From Elusimicrobia bacterium GWA2_69_24 (GTDB lineage Bacteria; Elusimicrobiota; Elusimicrobia; UBA1565): DNA of 58,101 bases. The DNA lies in assembly GCA_001799695.1 (NCBI GenBank), contig MGTY01000122.1:1-58101 (forward strand), given 5' to 3'. The translations under genes and the position numbers were made by a program. Below the pieces are notes generated by a model, which saw only the letters and a list, made by a program, of their open reading frames with translations, searched no databases and had not been told where the DNA came from. Positions 1 to 8,629 of the stretch are shown one piece after another (position 1 is the stretch's first letter; the number at the start of each line of letters is the position of its first letter).

Positions 1-27
1 CGAAGCCTTTGACGCTGGATTACGCGA

Positions 28-354
28 CTATCCGCAGCCGGCGGCAAGCGGCGAAAGGACGGCCCATCTCGCCCGCTCGAAGACCGAGAAGTGGGCGCAG
101 CCGCGCGACAACTTCAGGACCGTCTGGCCCGCGTGCCTGAGCAGCTTGGCCGCCCGGCACAACAGGCGGAAGCGCAGCTCCTTGATCTCGAACTTCTCCC
201 AGCCCTTGGGCCGCGCCAGGCTTTTGAACGCCTGCCGGTACGCCGCGTTGGCCGGCAATTGCCCGCAGGGAAGGCGGTCGAGGCCAAACCCATCCTTGAG
301 CTCGCCCAACGCCTTCTCCATCCGGCCTCGGTCGTTGTGATGGTCCAGCCCCTC
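28..354 (-). pseudogene. Decayed IS1380-type transposase, C-terminal remnant
   Basis: The minus-strand reading from about 354 down to a TAG at 28 resembles the C-terminus of IS1380-family DDE transposases: a GRMEKALGELKDGFG stretch, then LPANAAY, then LPKGWEKFEIK-like and LRHAGQTVLKLS segments. The match is broken. The tyrosine-asparagine expected just before the glycine-arginine is garbled, and roughly 15 residues seem missing between ANAAY and AFKSL. Upstream of 354 the open frame continues but has no recognisable transposase content and runs into the next gene's start. The N-terminal catalytic part is absent. This is an insertion-sequence relic. From 355 to 527 I see nothing else of note. 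Confidence 0.7.
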
Positions 355-527
355 CCCGCCCGCCGGGCCAAGCCCTGTCGAGGGCTTCATGCTCCCGCCA
401 ATCGCGGGGACAACTGTGCCCGGGCACAGCTGCTTAGCCGAGGATCGGGGAACCCGGTACTCCTTGCGGAAGGTGCGGGATTTTGAGAGAATGGGGCGTC
501 GCTGATACCGCCGTCCGGGAGGCCGCC

Positions 528-1280
528 ATGTTCGGATTCTCACCGATCATCATCATCCTCGTCGTTCTGGCCATTTCCAGCATCAAGATCCTCAACGAAT
601 ACGAGCGCGCCGTGGTCTTCACCCTCGGCCGCTTCTCCGGGGTGAAGGGCCCCGGGATCACCATCGTCATCCCCCTGGTGCAGCAGATGACCCGCATCAG
701 CCTGCGCACCATCGTGCTCGACGTCCCGCCCCAGGACATCATCACCCGCGACAACGTGACGGTCAAGGTGAACGCCGTGGTCTACTACCGGGTCATGGAT
801 CCGGACAAGGCCGTCCTGCAGGTCGAGAACTACTATTACGCCACGAGCCAGCTCTCCCAGACCACCCTGCGCAGCGTGCTGGGCAAGATGGAACTCGACG
901 ACCTGCTCGGCAACCGCGACAAGATCAACGAGGAGCTCCAGCAGATCCTCGACACCGAGACCGAGCCCTGGGGCGTCAAGGTCTCCAAGGTCGAGGTCAA
1001 GAACGTGGACCTGCCCGAGAACATGCAGCGCGCCATGGCCAAGCAGGCCGAGGCCGAGCGCGAACGCCGCGCCAAGATCATCCACGCCGAGGGCGAGCTG
1101 CAGGCCTCCGAGAAGCTGGCCCAGGCCGGCGAGATCGTCTCCAAGAACCCGGCCACGCTCCAACTGCGCTATCTCCAGACCATGGCCGAGATCGCGGTGG
1201 ACAAGAACTCCACCATCCTCTTCCCGCTGCCCATCGATCTGCTGGCGCCCTTCCTGAAGAACTTCGGAGGAAAGAACTGA
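528..1280 (+). CDS. Slipin / stomatin-like SPFH (band 7) membrane protein
   Basis: A 250-residue protein. An N-terminal hydrophobic anchor ([16 protein letters not shown], about residues 5-20) is followed by an SPFH domain ([47 protein letters not shown]) and the coiled-coil segment [16 protein letters not shown]. These are hallmarks of bacterial slipins, which form oligomeric membrane microdomains and often modulate membrane proteases. The frame opens at a TTG at 483, but the ATG at 528 follows GGGAGG (517-522) with 5 nt spacing and gives a normal slipin N-terminus, so I use it. No NfeD partner is adjacent. The TGA stop overlaps a possible CTG start of the next gene. Confidence 0.9.
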   Translation: MFGFSPIIIILVVLAISSIKILNEYERAVVFTLGRFSGVKGPGITIVIPLVQQMTRISLRTIVLDVPPQDIITRDNVTVKVNAVVYYRVMDPDKAVLQVENYYYATSQLSQTTLRSVLGKMELDDLLGNRDKINEELQQILDTETEPWGVKVSKVEVKNVDLPENMQRAMAKQAEAERERRAKIIHAEGELQASEKLAQAGEIVSKNPATLQLRYLQTMAEIAVDKNSTILFPLPIDLLAPFLKNFGGKN

Positions 1281-2455
1281 GGGTACTGACCCGTCCCCGC
1301 CCCGGGGCCTCGGCCCCGGGGACGGGAGGGAGCTCGCAGCGGACGCTGCCCGGGCTGTACGTCCATGTCCCCTTCTGCTCGGTCAAGTGCTTCTACTGCG
1401 ACTTCGTCGCCTTCTCCGGGCAGGGGCGGTCGGTGGACCGCTACCTCGCCGCCCTGGAGCGCGAGGCGGCGCTCCACCCGGGCTTCCGTCCCCGGACGCT
1501 CTACGTCGGCGGCGGGACCCCCACCGAGCTGGACCCCCGGCAGTTGGGGACCCTCCTGCGCTTCCTCTCCGGAGCGTTCGGGGACCTCGCGGCCCTGCGC
1601 GAAGCCACGGTCGAGGCCAGCCCGGAGAACACCGACGAGGCCAAGCTCGAGGTCCTGCGCCGCGCCGGCATCGGCCGCTTGAGCTTCGGCCTGCAGACCG
1701 CGGAGGACCGGCTCCTCCGGGATATCGGGCGCAAGCACACCTTCGCCGATTTCGAGCGCCTGTGCCGCCGCGCCTCGGCCCTGGGCTTCTCCGTCAACGT
1801 GGACCTCATGCTGGGCCTGCCCGGGCAGACCCTGGAGGACGCCCGGCGAAGCTTGGATCGGACGCTGGAGCTGGACCCGGATCATTTCTCCGTGTACCCC
1901 CTGCGCGTCGAGGACCGGACCCTCTTCGCCAAGCGCGCCGTGCGCGCGGACGAGGACCTGGAACGCGAGATGATGGAGGGCGCGGCGGCGCGCCTGGCGT
2001 CGGCGGGCTACCGCCACTACGAGATATCCAACTACGCCAAGCCCGGCCGGGAGTCGAGGCACAACGTCAATTACTGGCTCGACGGCCCCTATCTGGGGCT
2101 CGGCTGCGGCGCGGCGGGGCACCTCCGGGGCCTGCGCACCCAGAACGAGGACCGGCTGTCCTCCTATCTCGAGCGCGTCGAGAAGGGGGAGCTTCCCGTC
2201 CGGTATTCCGAGCGTCTGCGCGGCAAGGAGAAGCTGGGCGAGACGCTGCTCCTGGGGCTGCGGCTCCTCGACGGAGTCCGCCCGACGGAGGCGGCGCGCG
2301 CCGCCTTCGACCCGGCCTTCGCGCGCCTGGCGCGCCGGGGTCTCGTCGAACCGGGGACGGGGGGGCGCCTGCGGCTGACCCGCGAGGGCGTGTTCCTGGC
2401 CAATCAGGCCTTTCAGGAGTTCGTGCCGCCGTTCCAACCAGAGGATAAACCATGA
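1277..2455 (+). CDS. hemW: HemW-like radical SAM protein (heme chaperone / HemN family)
   Basis: A radical SAM protein of the HemN/HemW family. [15 protein letters not shown] supplies the CX3CX2C iron-sulfur motif; YCDF rather than the YCGC of true HemN favours HemW, a heme-trafficking protein, over coproporphyrinogen dehydrogenase. GGGTPTEL and a HemN C-terminal region ([15 protein letters not shown]) follow. There is no ATG, GTG or TTG in frame before 1433, which lies beyond the cysteines. A CTG at 1277 sits 6 nt after GGAGG (1266-1270) and overlaps the slipin stop (CTGA), giving 392 residues, close to the family's usual 380. An alternative CTG is at 1346. The stop overlaps the next ATG (ATGA). 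Function is confident; the exact start is not. Confidence 0.85.
   Translation: MRVLTRPRPGASAPGTGGSSQRTLPGLYVHVPFCSVKCFYCDFVAFSGQGRSVDRYLAALEREAALHPGFRPRTLYVGGGTPTELDPRQLGTLLRFLSGAFGDLAALREATVEASPENTDEAKLEVLRRAGIGRLSFGLQTAEDRLLRDIGRKHTFADFERLCRRASALGFSVNVDLMLGLPGQTLEDARRSLDRTLELDPDHFSVYPLRVEDRTLFAKRAVRADEDLEREMMEGAAARLASAGYRHYEISNYAKPGRESRHNVNYWLDGPYLGLGCGAAGHLRGLRTQNEDRLSSYLERVEKGELPVRYSERLRGKEKLGETLLLGLRLLDGVRPTEAARAAFDPAFARLARRGLVEPGTGGRLRLTREGVFLANQAFQEFVPPFQPEDKP
1297..1328. repeat. Strong GC hairpin near the hemW start
   Basis: CCCGGGGCC-TC-GGCCCCGGG at 1301-1320 is an almost perfect inverted repeat, and the flanks (CCGTCCCC and GGGGACGG) extend the pairing with a small bulge. It lies just after the slipin stop. 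If hemW starts at CTG 1277 the hairpin is inside the first codons; if it starts at CTG 1346 it is a leader structure or attenuator between the two genes. No U-tract follows, so it is not a classical terminator. Confidence 0.5.
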
Positions 2456-3750
2456 AGACCTTCGTCCTGGACACCAACGTCGTCCTGCACGACCCCGAAT
2501 CCATCTTCGCGTTCGAGGGAGCCCGGGTCGTCATCCCGCTCCCGGTGATCGAGGAGCTGGACACCTTCAAGCGCTCCAACGACGAGCGCGGCCGCGCGGC
2601 GCGCCTCGTCGCCCGCACCCTGGACGAGCTCCGCAAGAAGGGGAGGCTCTCCGACGGGGTGCCTCTGGAGCACGGCGGGACGCTGAAGGTCGAGATGGTC
2701 CATGCCGACGGCCTGCCCATGCCCTTCTCGTCCAGCTCCAAGGACAATATGATCCTCGGCGTGGCCCAGTATCTGAACAAGAAGGGCGAAAAGGTCGTCT
2801 TCATCTCCAAGGACATCAACCTCCGCATCAAGGCGGAGGCCATCGGGCTCGACACCCAGGACTACGAGAAAGAGAAGGTCAAGGTCACGGAACTCTACGA
2901 CGGCTGGAAGGAGCTCCTCCTGCCCGCCGCGCAGATCGACAAGTTCTACAAGGACAAGCGGGTCGAGGCCGAAGGCTTCGAGCCCAACGAGTTCGCCATC
3001 CTGAAGGCGACGGAGGGCTCCTCGGCCAGCGCGCTGGCGCGCTTCGACCCGGAGTTGAAGGCCCTCGTCCCCCTGGCCAAGGCGGACGGGGCGCCGCCCT
3101 GGGGCCTCAAGCCCATCAACACCGAGCAGCGCTTCGCCATCGAGCTCCTGCTCCGCCCCGAGATCCACCTGGTGACGCTGGTCGGGCTCCCGGGCTCGGG
3201 CAAGACGGTGCTCTCCCTGGCCGCGGGCCTGGAACAGACGCTGGGCAACGAGAAGATCTATCGCCGCCTCATGGTGGCCCGTCCGGTGCTCCCCGTGGGG
3301 CACGACATCGGCTTCCTGCCCGGGACCAAGCAGGAGAAGCTCAACACCTGGATGGGGGCGATCTACGACAACCTGGAGTTCCTCCTCGACCGCAGCCATC
3401 CCGAGGAGACGGACATGGACATCCAGATGCTCCTCGACGACGGGAAGCTGGAGGTCGAGGCCGTCACCTATCTGCGCGGGCGGACCCTGCCGCGGCAGTT
3501 CATCCTGATCGACGACGCGCAGAACCTCACCCCGCACGAGATGAAGACCATCATCTCGCGGGTCGGGCGCGGCTCCAAGATCGTGCTCACCGGCGATCCC
3601 TACCAGATCGACAATTACTACCTGGATTCCGCCTCCAACGGCCTGACCAACCTCGTGGAGCGCTTCCGGGGGCAGAAGATCTTCGGGCACGTCTGGTTCT
3701 CCAAGGTCGAGCGCTCGCCCCTGGCGGCCCTGGCCTCCGAGCTTCTGTAG
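2452..3750 (+). CDS. PIN-domain PhoH-family ATPase (PhoH2-like)
   Basis: A 432-residue two-domain protein. Residues 1 to about 130 are a PIN nuclease domain (VLDTNVVLHDP with the first acidic residue, VIPLPVIEELDTFK, and FISKDINLRIKAEA). Residues about 215-432 are a PhoH NTPase with Walker A GLPGSGKT (near residue 245) and Walker B FILIDDAQNL (near 350), plus the downstream TGDPYQID motif. PIN-PhoH proteins are thought to act as RNA helicase-nucleases. The ATG overlaps the hemW stop, so the two are translationally coupled. The length and motifs are complete and I see nothing missing. Confidence 0.93.
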   Translation: MKTFVLDTNVVLHDPESIFAFEGARVVIPLPVIEELDTFKRSNDERGRAARLVARTLDELRKKGRLSDGVPLEHGGTLKVEMVHADGLPMPFSSSSKDNMILGVAQYLNKKGEKVVFISKDINLRIKAEAIGLDTQDYEKEKVKVTELYDGWKELLLPAAQIDKFYKDKRVEAEGFEPNEFAILKATEGSSASALARFDPELKALVPLAKADGAPPWGLKPINTEQRFAIELLLRPEIHLVTLVGLPGSGKTVLSLAAGLEQTLGNEKIYRRLMVARPVLPVGHDIGFLPGTKQEKLNTWMGAIYDNLEFLLDRSHPEETDMDIQMLLDDGKLEVEAVTYLRGRTLPRQFILIDDAQNLTPHEMKTIISRVGRGSKIVLTGDPYQIDNYYLDSASNGLTNLVERFRGQKIFGHVWFSKVERSPLAALASELL

Positions 3751-3751
3751 C

Positions 3752-4453
3752 GTGGCGCGCCGGGGACTCCTTGCCCTCCTGCTGGCGGGGCTCGCCGCGG
3801 CCGCGCGCGGCGAGGCCGCGGCGCCGCAGGTCGTCGCCATCGACGCGGGTCACGGGGGCGTGGACCAGGGCGCCGTCATCCGGGGCCGGGTCGAGAAGAA
3901 GGTCGTCCTGGATATTTCCGAGAAGATCGCCGCGAGGCTCTCCCGCGGCAAGACCCTCGTGCCCTTCCTGACCCGCAGGACGGACGTGTTCGTGCCCCTG
4001 AGCGACCGGGTCCTGAACGCGGAGGCGGCGGGCGGCCGCGCCTTCGTCTCCATCCACGTGGACAAGGTATACGGCCGTAAAGGGCGCGGCGCGATCCTCT
4101 ACGTCTACGGCGCCAATCGCCGGATGCCCGATGGGCCGGCGCGCGGACCGGAAGAGAGGATACTGCCCTCGCCCCCGCAGTCGCAGATAGCCCGCTCCAA
4201 GGTCCTGGCCGAAAGCCTCCGGGCCGCCCTCAAGGCGGAGGGGATCAAGACCGTGCGCTACGTGGACCTCGGGGGCTTCGCCGTCCTGAAAAGCTCCGTC
4301 ATGCCCAGCGTGATCCTCGAGGTCGGTAACCTGCGCGACGAACGTGAGGCGGTCCAGATGTGCCGGCCCGAGTTCCAGGAACGCCTGGCCCGCGCCGTGG
4401 CGCGAGGCCTGGAACGCTTCCTCGCCCCCGCTGCGACGCGCGCCCGCGAATGA
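3752..4453 (+). CDS. N-acetylmuramoyl-L-alanine amidase (Amidase_3), secreted
   Basis: A 233-residue zinc amidase that cleaves the peptide from muramic acid in peptidoglycan. A GTG start directly after the PhoH stop gives a signal peptide (RRGLLALLLAGLAAAARG), then VAIDAGHGGVDQGA with the first zinc histidine (near residue 34), the glutamate of RVEKKVVLDI, SIHVDK with the second histidine, and VILEVGNLRDERE with the catalytic glutamate region. The usual SIHAN is SIHVD here, a mild deviation. There is no LysM or AMIN domain, so it is a minimal enzyme. It probably acts in the periplasm during division or wall turnover. Confidence 0.9.
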   Translation: MARRGLLALLLAGLAAAARGEAAAPQVVAIDAGHGGVDQGAVIRGRVEKKVVLDISEKIAARLSRGKTLVPFLTRRTDVFVPLSDRVLNAEAAGGRAFVSIHVDKVYGRKGRGAILYVYGANRRMPDGPARGPEERILPSPPQSQIARSKVLAESLRAALKAEGIKTVRYVDLGGFAVLKSSVMPSVILEVGNLRDEREAVQMCRPEFQERLARAVARGLERFLAPAATRARE

Positions 4454-4455
4454 AG

Positions 4456-4461
4456 TATAAT
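4456..4461 (+). promoter_or_regulatory. TATAAT -10 element 8 nt before the valS GTG
   Basis: A perfect TATAAT ends 8 nt before the valS start codon, leaving no room for a Shine-Dalgarno. The position fits transcription beginning at or near the GTG, which means a leaderless mRNA. No good -35 box is visible (weak CTGCGA at 4431). It is one of several such arrangements in this window. Confidence 0.5.
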
Positions 4462-4469
4462 TCATAGCC

Positions 4470-7310
4470 GTGCTTGATAAAATATATTCACCGCAAGCCA
4501 TCGAGGCTAAGTGGACCGAGGCCTGGGCCAAGGCCGGCTTGTTCCATTCCGAGCCCGCGCGGGACGGTCGGCGCGCCTACACCATCGTCATCCCGCCGCC
4601 CAACGTGACCGGGGCGCTGCACATCGGGCACGCGCTCAACAACACCCTGCAGGACGTCCTGGTGCGCTTCCACCGCCTGCACGGCCGCGAATCCTGCTGG
4701 GTGCCGGGGACCGATCACGGCGGCATCGCCACCCAGAACGTGATGGAGAAGCAGCTCAAGGCCGAGAACCAGACTCGGCACCTCATCGGGCGCGAGCGCT
4801 TCCTGGAGCGGATGCTCGCCTGGACCCGGGACTGCAAGAAGACCATACTGGGCCAGCTCACGCGGCTGGGCTGCAGCCTGGATTTCGGGCGCGAAGCCTT
4901 CACCCTGGACGAGGCCCGGGCGCGCTCGGTGTACCACGCCTTCGCCGATTTCTTCGCCAAGGGCCTCATCTCCCGCGGCGAGCGCATGGTGAACTGGTGC
5001 GTGCGCTGCGGGACGGCTCTCTCCGACATCGAGGTCGAGCACGAGGAGCGCAAGGGCCACCTCTGGCATATCCGCTATCCTCTCGCCGACGACCCCGCCC
5101 ATTTCGTGACCGTGGCCACGACTCGGCCCGAGACCCTGCTGGGCGACACGGCGGTGGCCGTCCACCCCGAGGACGAGCGCTACGAGGGTCTGGTCGGCCG
5201 CAAGCTGCTGCTGCCCCTCCACGACCGCCCGATCCCGCTCCTGGCCGACGACGCGATCGACCGGGCGTTCGGCACCGGGGCGGTGAAGGTGACCCCCTGC
5301 CACGACCCGGCCGACTTCGAGCTCTGGCAGCGGCACCTCTCCGAGATGGAGGCCCCGCCCGCGGTCATCGGGGCCGACGGCAAGATGACGCCGGACGCCC
5401 GGGAGCCGTACGCGGGCCTCTCCCGCGAGAAGGCGCGCGAGCAGGTGGTCAAGGACCTCCAGGCCGCGAAGGGGCGCGATGGCCTGCCGCTCTTGTCCAA
5501 GATCGAGCCCTACCACGGCTCCGTCGGGGTCTGCTACCGCTGCCAGCAGGCCATCGAGCCGAGGGTCTCCGAGCAGTGGTTCATGAAGATGGGGCCGCTG
5601 GCCGAGAAAGCCGTCGCGGCCGTGGATCGGCGCGAGCACCGGATATTCCCGGACTCCTGGGAGAAGCCGTACCGGGAATGGCTGGGCAACATCCAGGACT
5701 GGTGCCTCTCCCGGCAGATCTGGTGGGGGCACCGCATCCCCGTCTGGTACTGCGCCGGCTGTCTCGGGGACAAGCTGGCCGCTTCGGTTCCCGACGGCGA
5801 AGGCCTGCCCCGCAAGACCGGCCGGGTCTCCGCCCTGCTGGCCGCGGGCGTCCCTTTCGCGAAACTGGAGCAGGACGGCGTCTGGCAGTACCAGGCCGGC
5901 AAGACCCCGGACCGGGACGGCCTGGCCGTGCAGTCCGGACGGCCGGGACCCTGCCCCAAGTGCGGCGGGACCCACTGGCTCCAGGACCAGGACGTCCTCG
6001 ACACCTGGTTCTCCTCGGCCCTGTGGCCCTTGTCGGTGTTCGGCTGGCCCGAGGAGACGGCCGACCTGAAGTTCTATTACCCCACCGACGTGCTCGTCAC
6101 GGGCTACGAGATCCTCTACCTCTGGGTGGCCCGGATGCAGATGATGGGGCTCCACTTCCGGGGCCAGGTCCCCTTCACCCACACCTTGATCCACGGCATC
6201 GTCAGGGACAAGCGCGGCAAGAAGATGTCGAAGTCCCTCGGCAACGTGGTGGACCCGCTCGTCCTCATGGACAAGTTCGGGACGGACGCCTTCCGCTTCT
6301 CCTTGGCGACCCAGGCCTATCCGGGCCGGGACATCCCGTTCGCCGAGGAGTCGGTTACCGGGGCCCGCAACTTCGCCAACAAGCTCTGGAACTCCACCCG
6401 CTTCGTGCTGATGAACCTCGAGGGGCAGGGTGGGATCGTCCCGCTGGAGAAGCTCGACCGCGCCCAGCTCAGCCTGGCGGACCGCTGGATCCTGTCCGAG
6501 TTCGAGGCCGTCCTGGCCGAGACTCGGGCCTATGTGGCGGCTTATAACCTGGCGGCGGCGGCGGGCGCGCTCTACCGCTTCCTCTGGGACTCCTTCTGCG
6601 ACTGGTACGTGGAGCTGGCGAAGCTGGAGCGCGGCGTGACGGTGCGCAGCATCCTGGTCCACGTGCTGACCGGGACACTCAAGATGCTCCACCCCTTCAT
6701 GCCGTTCATCACCGAGGAGCTCTTCGCGGCCCTGCGGGTCCACGCCGGAGAATCCGCGGAGTTCATCCTGGGTGCGCGGGCGCCGCAGCTCTCGGGCTGG
6801 GCGGACGGGGAAGCCCGGCGCCGGATGGGCGTAGTCATGGAGGCGGTCCAGTCCCTGCGGGCCCTGCGCTCCCAGCTCAACGTGCATCCCGGGCTGATGA
6901 TCCGGGCGTTCTACGCCGGAGCCGGCCCCGAGGCCGAGGTCGTGCGGGAGCACGGGGACTACCTCCGGCACCTGGCCAAGCTCGAGAGCCTCGAGCCTCT
7001 GGCCGGGCCGCGCCCCGCGCAGAGCGCCACGGCCGTGGCCAAGACCCTCACCTTCTTCGTCCCGCTGGCGGGAGTGATCGATTTCGACAAGGAGCGGCAG
7101 AGGATCGCGAAGGAGATCGCCCGGCTTTCCGCCGAACTGGAGCACAGCGGGCGCCAGCTCCAGGACCGCAATTTCGTCGAGCGGGCGCCCGAGGCCGAGG
7201 TGCTCAAGGTCCGCGCCCTGCGCCAGGAGGCCGAGGCCAAGCATGCGAGCCTGGCCCAGACCCTGCAGACGCTCGAAGCGAAGGAAGGAGCTCCGGGGGG
7301 CGCCGCGTGA
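4470..7310 (+). CDS. valS: Valyl-tRNA synthetase
   Basis: A 946-residue class Ia synthetase that charges tRNA-Val. The order is: the HIGH signature as HIGH in GALHIGHALNNT (residues about 51-54), the CP1 editing domain (TTRPETLLGDTAVAVHPED), a zinc-like cysteine pair region, the KMSKS loop (near residue 585) followed by LGNVVDP, an anticodon-binding domain, and a C-terminal coiled coil (about 870-940) typical of ValRS. The length is normal. The start is GTG 4470, preceded by TATAAT but no Shine-Dalgarno. The stop overlaps the GTG of the next gene (GTGA), so the downstream regulator fusion is probably co-translated. Confidence 0.97.
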   Translation: MLDKIYSPQAIEAKWTEAWAKAGLFHSEPARDGRRAYTIVIPPPNVTGALHIGHALNNTLQDVLVRFHRLHGRESCWVPGTDHGGIATQNVMEKQLKAENQTRHLIGRERFLERMLAWTRDCKKTILGQLTRLGCSLDFGREAFTLDEARARSVYHAFADFFAKGLISRGERMVNWCVRCGTALSDIEVEHEERKGHLWHIRYPLADDPAHFVTVATTRPETLLGDTAVAVHPEDERYEGLVGRKLLLPLHDRPIPLLADDAIDRAFGTGAVKVTPCHDPADFELWQRHLSEMEAPPAVIGADGKMTPDAREPYAGLSREKAREQVVKDLQAAKGRDGLPLLSKIEPYHGSVGVCYRCQQAIEPRVSEQWFMKMGPLAEKAVAAVDRREHRIFPDSWEKPYREWLGNIQDWCLSRQIWWGHRIPVWYCAGCLGDKLAASVPDGEGLPRKTGRVSALLAAGVPFAKLEQDGVWQYQAGKTPDRDGLAVQSGRPGPCPKCGGTHWLQDQDVLDTWFSSALWPLSVFGWPEETADLKFYYPTDVLVTGYEILYLWVARMQMMGLHFRGQVPFTHTLIHGIVRDKRGKKMSKSLGNVVDPLVLMDKFGTDAFRFSLATQAYPGRDIPFAEESVTGARNFANKLWNSTRFVLMNLEGQGGIVPLEKLDRAQLSLADRWILSEFEAVLAETRAYVAAYNLAAAAGALYRFLWDSFCDWYVELAKLERGVTVRSILVHVLTGTLKMLHPFMPFITEELFAALRVHAGESAEFILGARAPQLSGWADGEARRRMGVVMEAVQSLRALRSQLNVHPGLMIRAFYAGAGPEAEVVREHGDYLRHLAKLESLEPLAGPRPAQSATAVAKTLTFFVPLAGVIDFDKERQRIAKEIARLSAELEHSGRQLQDRNFVERAPEAEVLKVRALRQEAEAKHASLAQTLQTLEAKEGAPGGAA

Positions 7311-8629
7311 AAGCCCTCGTGGTGGAGGACGACGCCGCCATCGCCGACTTCGCGGAGATGATCCTCGTGGAGCAGGGGTTCACCGTCGAGAAAGCGGGGG
7401 ACGGCAAGCAGGGGGTGGAGAAGGCCCTGAGCTTCCATCCCGACCTGATCCTCCTGGACCTCATGATGCCCGGAATGCACGGCCTCCAGGTCTGCGAGCT
7501 GCTGCGCAAGGAGGCTTCCCTCAAGGGCGTGCGCATCCTCATCTGCTCTTCGAAGTCCTACGCCAGCGACATCGAGGAGGCCATGGCCGCGGGCGCCGAC
7601 GAGTACCTGACCAAGCCCTACGGCGCCAAGGACCTGGTCAAGAAGGTCCGGACCCTGCTCGCCGTCAGCGGAGGGGTCGAGCCGGGGGCGCCGGCGGCGG
7701 ACAGCCTGACGGTCCCCACGGGCAGCCAGGCCGAGTCCAAGGCCGCCGCGCCGGAGCGGGGCGCGGGGCCCGTGACGGTGCATTTTTGGGGGACGCGCGG
7801 GTCTTCCCCCGCCCCGGGGCCCGACACCGTGCGCTACGGGGGCAACACCGCCTGCACCGAGCTCCGTTTCGGAGACCTCCTGATCATCCTCGACTGCGGC
7901 ACGGGCCTGCGCCCGCTCGGCGCGAAGCTCGCGGCTGAGTTCCAGGGCCGGCTCATCGACGGCCACATCTTCGTCGGCCACACGCACTGGGACCACATCC
8001 AGGGCTTCCCGTTCTTCTATCCGTTCTACCTGAAGCAGAACCGGCTCAGCGTCTACAGCGTGCGCGGGGCGGGCAAGAGCCTGGAACGCGTGTTCCGGGG
8101 CCAGATGGCGGCGGATTATTTTCCCGTCCCGCTGGAGAGCCTGGCCTGCGACCTCCGCTTCATCGAATTGGAGGGTCCCCTGACCCTGGGTCCGGTGCAG
8201 GTCAGCTACATGTACCTGAACCATCCGGGACTCGCGATCGGATTCCGCTTCGAGGGGCTGGGACGTTCGATCTGCTACCTCAGCGACCACGAGGGCTACG
8301 TCCTGTTCGGCGGAGACAACGAAGTGTCGCGCAAGAGCGAGGCGAAACTGCTGGAATTCGTCCGGGGCTGCGACCTGCTCATCTGCGAGGCGCAGTACAC
8401 CGACGAGGAATACACGTACAAGAAGGGCTGGGGCCACAGCACCTACCGCGACGTGGTCCAGCGCGCCCTGGACGCCGGGGTGAAGCGGCTGTCGTTGTTC
8501 CATCACGATCCCACCCACGACGACGCCATGATGGAGCGGCTCGAGGCCGAATGCCGGGAACAGGCCCGCCGGGGGGGCAACGGATTGCTCTGCTCGGCCG
8601 CCCGCGAGGGCGAAACCCTCTCTCTTTAA
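7307..8629 (+). CDS. Response-regulator receiver fused to a metallo-beta-lactamase-fold hydrolase
   Basis: A 440-residue fusion. Residues 1-120 form a CheY-like receiver (VEDDAAIADFAE acidic pocket, phospho-acceptor in LILLDLMMPG near residue 50, and the KPYG lysine). After an Ala/Pro-rich linker, residues about 150-440 form a PhnP/RNase Z-like metallo-beta-lactamase domain: HFWGTRGSSPAPG, YGGNTACTEL, the metal motif GHTHWDH (near residue 225), CYLSDHEG, and a late histidine region (LFHHDPTHDD). All metal ligands appear present. The domain is predicted to be a phosphorylation-controlled phosphodiesterase. The substrate is unknown and no histidine kinase is adjacent. The GTG overlaps the valS stop. 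Confidence 0.85.
   Translation: MKALVVEDDAAIADFAEMILVEQGFTVEKAGDGKQGVEKALSFHPDLILLDLMMPGMHGLQVCELLRKEASLKGVRILICSSKSYASDIEEAMAAGADEYLTKPYGAKDLVKKVRTLLAVSGGVEPGAPAADSLTVPTGSQAESKAAAPERGAGPVTVHFWGTRGSSPAPGPDTVRYGGNTACTELRFGDLLIILDCGTGLRPLGAKLAAEFQGRLIDGHIFVGHTHWDHIQGFPFFYPFYLKQNRLSVYSVRGAGKSLERVFRGQMAADYFPVPLESLACDLRFIELEGPLTLGPVQVSYMYLNHPGLAIGFRFEGLGRSICYLSDHEGYVLFGGDNEVSRKSEAKLLEFVRGCDLLICEAQYTDEEYTYKKGWGHSTYRDVVQRALDAGVKRLSLFHHDPTHDDAMMERLEAECREQARRGGNGLLCSAAREGETLSL

Noticed and set aside
1387..2448. An alternative plus-strand frame in the HemW region
   Set aside because: It is a shifted shadow, rich in Arg/Gly/Ala/Pro and without motifs; the frame with CSVKCFYC is the real one.
4488..7244. 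A 918-residue open frame on the minus strand opposite valS
   Set aside because: It is the GC-rich shadow of a clear valyl-tRNA synthetase; similar long antisense frames occur opposite almost every gene here and none shows a domain.
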